13,143 nucleotides of DNA, taken from contig DNTB01000060.1 in assembly GCA_003499525.1 (NCBI GenBank), forward strand, positions 1-13,143, in the 5' to 3' direction. Shown in pieces: positions 1 to 5,127 of this stretch (positions within the stretch are counted from its first letter, which is position 1; every line of letters starts with the position of its first letter). This stretch comes from Flavobacteriales bacterium (GTDB lineage: Bacteria; Bacteroidota; Bacteroidia; Flavobacteriales_G; Salibacteraceae). Below the pieces are notes generated by a model. It made no database searches. It had not been told where the DNA came from and saw only the letters and a program-made list of their open reading frames with translations. A program made the translations under genes and the position numbers.

Positions 1-20
1 TCCTGACGGGATCGTCAGGA
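1..20. other. Perfect 8-bp-stem hairpin at window edge
   Basis: TCCTGACG at 1-8 is the exact reverse complement of CGTCAGGA at 13-20, with a 4-base loop. No U-tract follows on the plus strand, and the sequence beyond position 1 is not visible. It could be the stem of a terminator for a gene off the left edge or a processing signal. The remaining bases up to the tRNA (21-53) show nothing recognisable. Confidence 0.4.
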
Positions 21-53
21 AGATCGCAGAGAGCCAAATCGCGGAAAGAGTTT

Positions 54-128
54 CGGGGTGTAGCGTAGCCCGGTTATCGCGCCTGCTTTGGGAGCAGGAG
101 GTCGCAGGTTCGAATCCTGCCACCCCGA
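54..128 (+). tRNA. tRNA-Pro (anticodon TGG)
   Basis: A full cloverleaf can be drawn. The acceptor stem CGGGGTG (54-60) pairs with CACCCCG (121-127), and the discriminator is A at 128. The anticodon stem CCTGC/GCAGG (82-86/94-98) encloses loop TTTGGGA, placing anticodon TGG at 89-91. The T arm is GCAGG-TTCGAAT-CCTGC. CCA is not encoded, so it must be added after transcription, as is common in Bacteroidota. It delivers proline, reading CCA and by wobble other CCN codons. No convincing promoter is visible in the 53 bases upstream, so it may be co-transcribed with something off the left edge. Confidence 0.96.
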
Positions 129-132
129 CAAG

Positions 133-165
133 AAGCCTCGTATTAAAAGATACGAGGCTTTAATA
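133..165 (+). terminator. Terminator-like hairpin after tRNA-Pro
   Basis: AAGCCTCGTAT (133-143) is perfectly complementary to ATACGAGGCTT (150-160) around a 6-base loop, an 11-bp stem. The tail that follows is CTTTAATATT, T-rich but interrupted. This fits an intrinsic terminator or a 3' processing stem for tRNA-Pro. It separates tRNA-Pro from tRNA-Arg, which appears to have its own promoter. Confidence 0.6.
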
Positions 166-186
166 TTAAAAGGGGCCATATATTTG
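159..186 (+). promoter_or_regulatory. Bacteroidota-type promoter for tRNA-Arg
   Basis: TATATTTG at 179-186 is a perfect match to the Bacteroidota -7 box TAnnTTTG recognised by the primary sigma factor. It sits 12 bases before the tRNA-Arg 5' end, a suitable distance. TTTA at 159-162, 16 bases upstream, is a one-mismatch candidate for the -33 TTTG element. The same box with the same downstream context (TATATTTGCATNC) occurs before propeller gene A on the other strand. Confidence 0.6.
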
Positions 187-198
187 CATCCCGAAAAT

Positions 199-272
199 GG
201 TCGCGTAGCTCAGCTGGATAGAGCATCTGCCTTCTAAGCAGACGGTCCCAGGTTCGAATCCTGGCGCGATCA
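199..272 (+). tRNA. tRNA-Arg (anticodon TCT)
   Basis: The acceptor stem GGTCGCG (199-205) pairs with CGCGATC (265-271) with one G-U wobble, and the discriminator is A272. The D arm is GCTC...GAGC (208-211/221-224). The anticodon stem TCTGC/GCAGA encloses loop CTTCTAA, giving anticodon TCT at 233-235, which reads AGA and AGG. The T arm is CCAGG-TTCGAAT-CCTGG. CCA is not encoded. It has its own -7 box upstream and a strong terminator downstream. Its last six acceptor-stem bases and discriminator (266-272) are duplicated at 801-807, so this tRNA end marks one boundary of the repeat insert. Confidence 0.96.
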
Positions 273-312
273 CTCTGATCAAAGCATCGCTCCGATGGAG
301 CGGTGCTTTTTT
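266..312 (+). repeat. 47-bp direct repeat, left copy (tRNA-Arg 3' end plus terminator)
   Basis: Positions 266-312 are identical to 801-847, offset 535 bp. The copy covers the last six acceptor-stem bases and discriminator of tRNA-Arg, the trailer and the whole terminator hairpin with six Ts. A direct repeat of a tRNA 3' end flanking an insert is the layout left by tRNA-targeted site-specific integration. It can equally come from segmental duplication. No integrase gene lies between the copies. Confidence 0.9.
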
Positions 313-313
313 T
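281..313 (+). terminator. Intrinsic terminator of tRNA-Arg
   Basis: AGCATCGCTCC (283-293) pairs with GGAGCGGTGCT (297-307) through 11 bp with one G-U, loop GAT, followed by a run of seven Ts (307-313). The A-run before the stem allows further A-U pairing. This is a textbook rho-independent terminator starting 9 bases after the tRNA 3' end. Confidence 0.9.
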
Positions 314-337
314 GTTTGAAGCGAATGAGCTTGCTCT

Positions 338-803
338 AATGAGCTGAAAACCAAAAAGGGCACGAACAGCGCAAAGCGCTGTGATGCTTTGATCCACTGC
401 ACGTCGGTGCGACGAGGATCATGCCGCGCGAAGACGCGGCACTAATCCTTAGCGAATGAGCTGAAAACCAAAAAGGGCACGAACAGCGCAAAGCGCTGTG
501 ATGCTTTGATCCACTGCACGTCGGTGCGACGAGGATCATGCCGCGAAGACGCGGCACTAATCCTTAGCGAATGAGCTGAAAACCAAAAAGGGCACGAACA
601 GCGCAAAGCGCTGTGATGCTTTGATCCACTGCACGTCGGTGCGTCGAGAATCATGCCGCGCGAAGACGCGGCACTAATCCTTAGCGAATGAGCTGAAAAC
701 CAAAAAGGGCACGAACAGCGCAAAGCGCTGTGATGCTTTGATCCACTGTAGGTTGTTGCGACGAGGATCATGACGCGCGAAGACGCGGCACTAATCCGTA
801 GCG
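338..803. repeat. Tandem array: four copies of a 115-117 bp stem-loop unit
   Basis: Copies start at 338, 455, 570 and 687, with lengths 117, 115, 117 and 117. A partial junction sequence (AGCGAATGAGCT) at 320-331 precedes the first. Each unit contains three successive inverted repeats: ACAGCGC/GCGCTGT with loop AAA; TGATCC/GGATCA enclosing CGTCG/CGACG; and TGCCGCG/CGCGGCA, which abuts the previous stem. Copies 1 and 2 are nearly identical apart from a 2-base loss in copy 2. Copy 3 differs near the middle stem, and copy 4 has the most substitutions. There are no spacers, so this is not a CRISPR array. Minus-strand open frames across it only reflect a unit length divisible by three. I see no credible protein gene in this stretch of about 530 bases. 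It could be a structured RNA, a palindromic repeat family, or the remains of a small mobile element. Confidence 0.93.
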
Positions 804-847
804 ATCACTCTGATCAAAGCATCGCTCCGATGGAGCGGTGCTTTTTT
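801..847 (+). repeat. 47-bp direct repeat, right copy (closing the insert)
   Basis: This is an exact copy of 266-312, starting GCGATCACTC at 801 straight after the last array unit (…TAGCGATCAC). The tRNA body upstream of the last six acceptor bases is absent here, so this is a tRNA-end fragment, not a tRNA gene. It carries a second functional-looking terminator. Confidence 0.9.
816..847 (+). terminator. Duplicated intrinsic terminator
   Basis: The same 11-bp stem (818-828/832-842), GAT loop and run of six Ts as the tRNA-Arg terminator occur here. It would stop any plus-strand transcription running through the repeat array before it reaches the gene at 944. Confidence 0.8.
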
Positions 848-895
848 GCCCTTAGGCTTAATCGTTTGCCTAAAAATAGACACCTTGAATTTCCA

Positions 896-903
896 TATAT
901 TCG
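896..903 (+). promoter_or_regulatory. Candidate -7 box upstream of the barrel gene
   Basis: TATATTCG differs by one base from TAnnTTTG and lies about 40 bases before the ATG at 944. It shares surrounding bases with the tRNA-Arg promoter (CCATATATT). I find no TTG at the expected -33 distance, so the call is weak. Nothing else is evident in 848-943. Confidence 0.35.
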
Positions 904-943
904 TAGCATCATTTAGGCACAACTACAACTACAGCCGCCACTT

Positions 944-3109
944 ATGCAAATCATTTTTGTATTCCTTAATCACAAATCGTTTTGGCCCATGCTGCGATTG
1001 GTATTTGGGGTGTTTTTAGTAGTGTGTCTTAAAGGCGGAGTCCTAAATGCTCAAGTTTTACTAGAAAATGACTCTGTTTTTGTTTCTTCTCAATCCATTC
1101 TAACTGATTCTATAGAATTACAACCAGATACTTTGACCCCAATTGATAGTTTAATCCTTATCTATCGTGAGCGACTATCTCAGAATCAATACTTAGAGGA
1201 TACTCTTAATCATCTTAAAGGTCCCTATCGCGATATCGCAGAGGATATCTCTGGACATATTCGCTATCAATACAACTATGATTCCCGAAGAGATTCTGAA
1301 AGTTTCGCTGCCATGCCACCAGCTCATTTAGTGAATGGTGAGTTGCGTATAAATAAAGGCCCGCTGCCATTGAAAATTAATGTGAATTATGACCCTTATT
1401 CTCCTTTTTACCGCGCATTCAACTTTCAAATATCACTTGACGAACAACTACTGGCAGAAAACAAAATGAAAGAAAAGATGGGGCAAAATGTTTTCAACTC
1501 GTTAAAAGATAGTCTAATAAATACGGAGCTTGACCTGTCCTATCAAAGGGGTATAGAGAAAGCCAAATTGGGAATTCTTCAAGATTCGTTATCGCGACTG
1601 CAATTAGATGAGATGCCAGATTTACCTGAAACAGATGCGTACTTCTCGCTTTCCGATTCCCTTCCAGACACCGTTACTTATTCTTCTAAACAACTTAAAC
1701 ATTTAAATAAGTTGCATCAGAATATTAAAAGAACTCAGAAAAGAATTGACGAAATAGACAAAACCTTGAATGAGATAAATAATTTGATGAATGATGATGT
1801 TGCTCTCAAGAAATATGGAGATCGCTATAGTTTAACACATAAATACGATGAAATCTCAGATAACTCCTTAGGACTGGATTCTAAGACTAGTTTATTGAAC
1901 TCTATTCAGTCTTTTGGTCTGGGTACTATCGCTCCTGATTTCTCAAGACTTTCAACATATTATGCCTCAATAATGGGTATTAAAGCAGGCTTTAAGTTGT
2001 CACCAAAATCTCAGATTAAACTTTTTGGAGGCTGGAATAATCGCATTCAAGGTAGAACTTTTGCGAATTCGATAAAGTCCACAGGGATAAAATTGTTCTA
2101 CAAACCTCTAGAATTGGTCGAGGTTCAATTAACAGGTATTTATAACTATAGAAAATCTTTAAATACGGGTGAAACGGAAATAGCTGAAATTAACAATCCT
2201 CTCTTAGGATTAGGGTTGGTCTTTCGACCTATTAAAAACATTGAAGTAGGTGCTGAAATGCTCGTCTCAAATAGTCAAGGTAAAATTCCAATACCTAATC
2301 AAGATAAACGCGATGGATTTCTAAGCGAAACGGGACTTTCTGCTTACACTAGGATATATATAAAAGAGACTTCTTCAGAATTATTTTTAGAAGGAACTAG
2401 ACTTCCAAAAAACTTTAAAAACTACCTCTCTGATTATCAGATTAACAATACTGATGAGTATACGGCTAGAATTGACCAGGCATTATTTCGATCTGCAGTT
2501 AGCATAAGATTGAATTACAACGTGAGGACCCGATATTTTGGAATGTCAAATGATAGCAGGATGGTAATAAGTCAGGTCGCACCTGAAGTCCGCACGAGAT
2601 TTAGACGCATACCTAACTTTTTTGTGAGTGCAGTTAGAACTGAGAGCAGCCAGTTCGGTCCGTCAGAAACGAATAGAGTGAATAGCTCTGATTTAATTCG
2701 GTTTGGATCAAATCTTAATCGAAAAATAAAGAATAATTTGTATTTCGGAGAACTGTCCTGGTCGTATAGAACTACCGAGTATAGCAACTTTTTAAATGAG
2801 GAACAAACATTGCAAGGAGTCTTTAGATTTAGTAACTCAAAGATTAACAACACCACAACAATAATGTACACTTATGGTGATTTCCGAAAGCAAGCTGCAC
2901 TTAGTAATCAGTTCAGTATGAAATTATTCAAGTATCTATCAGTTACATTAAATAATCGTTTTGCTGAGAATCACGGATGGTCGAATGGAGCAGGGTTATT
3001 GCTCTTCAACAGGGTTGGCCAAATTAGTCTAGACTATTCTCTTAATTCTTTTTCCTATAGAACCACCCTTGATCATGGAGTAAGGGTATCAGTTCAATTG
3101 AATTTTTAG
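944..3109 (+). CDS. Predicted outer-membrane beta-barrel protein, family not recognised
   Basis: 721 aa as read from ATG 944. An internal ATG at 989 (residue 16) starts a cleaner signal peptide (MLRLVFGVFLVV…LNAQ, residues 16-37), so the true start may be 989; neither has a Shine-Dalgarno. After export the protein has a region around residues 100-165 rich in alternating aromatic and polar residues. A Lys/Glu/Asn-rich probable coiled coil follows at about 250-290. A long C-terminal part (about 325-721) has short amphipathic strands, Gly/Tyr/Arg-rich turns and a terminal Phe. That pattern, including the C-terminal aromatic residue, is usual for outer-membrane barrels. No catalytic motif, TonB plug or T9SS sorting domain is visible. 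The gene is clearly more AT-rich than the minus-strand cluster. Its stop codon directly abuts the stop codon of the convergent gene at 3110, leaving no room for a terminator. The barrel call is inferred; I cannot name a family. Confidence 0.75.
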   Translation: MQIIFVFLNHKSFWPMLRLVFGVFLVVCLKGGVLNAQVLLENDSVFVSSQSILTDSIELQPDTLTPIDSLILIYRERLSQNQYLEDTLNHLKGPYRDIAEDISGHIRYQYNYDSRRDSESFAAMPPAHLVNGELRINKGPLPLKINVNYDPYSPFYRAFNFQISLDEQLLAENKMKEKMGQNVFNSLKDSLINTELDLSYQRGIEKAKLGILQDSLSRLQLDEMPDLPETDAYFSLSDSLPDTVTYSSKQLKHLNKLHQNIKRTQKRIDEIDKTLNEINNLMNDDVALKKYGDRYSLTHKYDEISDNSLGLDSKTSLLNSIQSFGLGTIAPDFSRLSTYYASIMGIKAGFKLSPKSQIKLFGGWNNRIQGRTFANSIKSTGIKLFYKPLELVEVQLTGIYNYRKSLNTGETEIAEINNPLLGLGLVFRPIKNIEVGAEMLVSNSQGKIPIPNQDKRDGFLSETGLSAYTRIYIKETSSELFLEGTRLPKNFKNYLSDYQINNTDEYTARIDQALFRSAVSIRLNYNVRTRYFGMSNDSRMVISQVAPEVRTRFRRIPNFFVSAVRTESSQFGPSETNRVNSSDLIRFGSNLNRKIKNNLYFGELSWSYRTTEYSNFLNEEQTLQGVFRFSNSKINNTTTIMYTYGDFRKQAALSNQFSMKLFKYLSVTLNNRFAENHGWSNGAGLLLFNRVGQISLDYSLNSFSYRTTLDHGVRVSVQLNF

Positions 3110-4966
3110 TTACTCAACCACTACCTTCGACGTACTCAGGAGGACATCATCAGAAAATACCTCTACCAAATAAACTCCGGGTTTATTGGTCAAAAGAACC
3201 TCAGACCTTTTCATTGTTCCTGGTTTTTCTTCTCGGATCATTTTACCGCTGATGTCGTAAACAAGAATGCGGACATTCTTCCTGGGTTCTCCCAGGTCAA
3301 TAATGACCCGTCCGTCTGTTGGATTGGGGTAAATGGCAATAGCTGATGATATTGGATTGGTGTTGCCTACGATGATGACTTCATGGCAGAACGAAGTATC
3401 CGTACACCCGTTTTGGTTGATTTCAACGGCATAATCTCCGGTAATGGTGGGTGTGTAAGATTGGTTCGTAGCTCCCGTAATAGGCGTGAAGGCATTATTG
3501 CAATCCAACCATTGGTAGGTTGTTCCCGGAGAAGATGCTGTTGCCGTTAGAGTAGCGCCGAGATTTGCAACGGAGGTATCTATTTGTTGAATGACAAGGT
3601 TAATGGTAAGAATGCTGTCGCATCCAATACTGTTGGGGATGGTATCTAAGTAAACCCCCGAAGTATCCCATGTATATCTTCCACTTGGCGATAGGTATTC
3701 GATACAGGTACTATCTGCAATGGTATCGTAAACGGTATTGCAAAGGGTAAATACTTTGACCTTACCTTCAAAGGGCAGTTTAGAAGCGAACCGACTCCCT
3801 GGAGAACCAATGGCTACTATACCTGCTTCAACCATAGCCACAGCATAACCTGAAAGGAATTCTGCAGAATCTCCTATAATGTCATTCCCCCATTGATTCC
3901 ATGCCGCACCGTCCCAGCGGAATATCCGTACATAACCGGCTTTCAACCCAGCACTTCCCCTTTCTTGCCGAGCCCCAATGGCCACGGTATTGCTGTCGGG
4001 CATGCTAACTGAATGTCCAAACTCATCATCCGCTGTTGTCCCATCAAGGTCCGCTCCTTTTTGCATCCAATTGGTGCCGTCCCATGTATAAATGCGCACA
4101 TGACCAGAATTAACTCCATTGTCATCATTTAATGGTGCCCCAATGGCAATCGTATTGGTATTCGGCATGCTAATGGACCATCCGGAGGAGTTCAATGCAC
4201 TCTCTCCGACAATGGAGTCGCCTTTCTGCACCCAGCTGCTGCCGATCCAACTGTAGATTTTAACTACGCCGGTGCCTGCGCCATTCGTATTGTCTCCAAT
4301 ACCACCAAAAGCAATCGTATTGGTGTCTGGCATGCAAACACTGTAACCTATTTTCTGAGGTGCAATGCCAACAAAATCAGCACCTTTTTGATTCCATGAA
4401 GTTCCGTCCCAATTATATACCCGGACCACTCCCTTGTTAAGTGTAATAGGTGCACCTATGGCAATAGTATTAGGATGCGGCATCCAGATAGAATGTCCAA
4501 TATAATCATAATTTCCACTTCCAATCAGCGCTGCTCCTTTCTGTACCCAGTCTGTTCCATTCCATTCATAAACCAAAACTCTACCATTTGTCCAATCATA
4601 CCACGGCGCAGAAACAGCCAGGGTATTGGCATCGGGCATTGAAACGCTCCAGCCGAGATATTCTCCGGGGTAAGAACCATTTATATCCGATCCTTTTTGC
4701 ACCCATGAGGTGCCATTCCAGGTGAAAACCTGCACTTTACCCGTATTGTTACCTCCGTCATCATTTCGGATGGCCCCCACGGCAACGGTATATCGGTCGG
4801 GCATAGAAACGGAATACCCAAAATTGTCGGACTTTGCCACACCCTCAATATCGGCTCCAATTTGAGTTTGTCCTACCGCATAAGTAACTGAGAGGAAAAA
4901 TAGGAGTGCGCTGAAAAAGAAGGCACTTGAAATTATTTCCAGGATAATCTTCTTTAGGTACTTCAT
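3110..4966 (-). CDS. Propeller paralog A: secreted seven-bladed FG-GAP-like protein with T9SS sorting domain
   Basis: 618 aa from the ATG at 4966. The frame stays open to 5062, but a perfect -7 box at 4989-4996 lies inside that extension, and the signal peptide begins at MKYLKK, so 4966 is the start. The signal peptide is about residues 1-33. Seven blades follow at 34-408, marked by SVSMPD-like motifs near 52, 107, 159, 209, 264, 319 and 375, each followed by NTxAIGA and a W-(N/D)-G-T-x-W-x-Q-K-G turn. Asp/Asn-rich loops such as NDDGGNNTG recall FG-GAP calcium loops. Blade 3 has a shortened loop compared with paralog B, and blade 7 is degenerate. A linker module with paired Cys (409-463), an Ig-like domain (about 463-533) and a T9SS type A C-terminal domain (543-618, YPNPTDG at 546, VYDISGK near 569) complete it. 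It is probably a surface or released binding protein; the ligand is unknown. It is a tandem duplicate of 5125-6990. Confidence 0.88.
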   Translation of the reverse strand: MKYLKKIILEIISSAFFFSALLFFLSVTYAVGQTQIGADIEGVAKSDNFGYSVSMPDRYTVAVGAIRNDDGGNNTGKVQVFTWNGTSWVQKGSDINGSYPGEYLGWSVSMPDANTLAVSAPWYDWTNGRVLVYEWNGTDWVQKGAALIGSGNYDYIGHSIWMPHPNTIAIGAPITLNKGVVRVYNWDGTSWNQKGADFVGIAPQKIGYSVCMPDTNTIAFGGIGDNTNGAGTGVVKIYSWIGSSWVQKGDSIVGESALNSSGWSISMPNTNTIAIGAPLNDDNGVNSGHVRIYTWDGTNWMQKGADLDGTTADDEFGHSVSMPDSNTVAIGARQERGSAGLKAGYVRIFRWDGAAWNQWGNDIIGDSAEFLSGYAVAMVEAGIVAIGSPGSRFASKLPFEGKVKVFTLCNTVYDTIADSTCIEYLSPSGRYTWDTSGVYLDTIPNSIGCDSILTINLVIQQIDTSVANLGATLTATASSPGTTYQWLDCNNAFTPITGATNQSYTPTITGDYAVEINQNGCTDTSFCHEVIIVGNTNPISSAIAIYPNPTDGRVIIDLGEPRKNVRILVYDISGKMIREEKPGTMKRSEVLLTNKPGVYLVEVFSDDVLLSTSKVVVE

Positions 4967-4992
4967 GGTTCTAATTATTCTTTGAATGCAAA
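3110..4992 (-). repeat. Tandem duplication, copy A (paired with 5125-7016)
   Basis: Homology to copy B begins exactly at the stop codon (3110 matching 5125) and ends just upstream of the leader (about 4992 matching 7016). A unique spacer of about 130 bases lies between the copies. By eye, 3110-3700 differs from copy B at only five positions. The leader and signal-peptide part differs at roughly ten positions in 180. The stretch encoding blades 2-4 is heavily substituted and includes a net 9-base indel. Confidence 0.9.
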
Positions 4993-4996
4993 TATA
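4989..4996 (-). promoter_or_regulatory. Perfect -7 box of propeller paralog A
   Basis: Read on the minus strand this is TATATTTG, an exact TAnnTTTG match, followed by CATTC as at the tRNA-Arg promoter. It lies 22 bases before the ATG at 4966, implying a short leader. No good TTG is seen at the -33 distance. It excludes the longer open frame to 5062 as coding. Confidence 0.6.
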
Positions 4997-5104
4997 AATC
5001 TGAACTGGATTGAAATTTACTCCCAGAAATCTTGAGCATTCGGGAATATCACAAGATATCAAGAGCCAAATTCTTTTTTAATAATAATGAGTTTAGTAAT
5101 CACG

Positions 5105-5127
5105 AAAAAAACGCACAACCGCGCTTA
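5105..5127 (-). terminator. Terminator overlapping the stop codon of paralog B
   Basis: On the minus strand the stop codon TAA (5127-5125) runs straight into GCGCGGTTGTGCG and then seven Ts (5111-5105). AAGCGCG pairs with TGCGTTT through 7 bp with two G-U pairs and a 4-base loop. The stem is short but the U-tract is good. Paralog A has no counterpart, because its homology stops at the stop codon. Confidence 0.5.

Noticed and set aside
143..771. Minus-strand open frames of 73-109 codons with a 39-residue repeat
   Set aside because: The periodicity comes from the 117-bp DNA unit (3 x 39). Copy 2 is 115 bp and breaks the frame. The frames overlap tRNA genes and stem-loops and have no promoter or plausible product.
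338..803. CRISPR array
   Set aside because: The repeats are 115-117 bp, directly adjacent, without unique spacers, and no cas gene is present.
801..847. Second tRNA gene at the right direct repeat
   Set aside because: Only the last acceptor-stem bases, discriminator, trailer and terminator are present; no cloverleaf can be formed.
4967..5062. N-terminal extension of propeller paralog A to 5062
   Set aside because: The signal peptide begins at the internal Met (4966), a perfect -7 box lies inside the extension, and paralog B shows no homology there.
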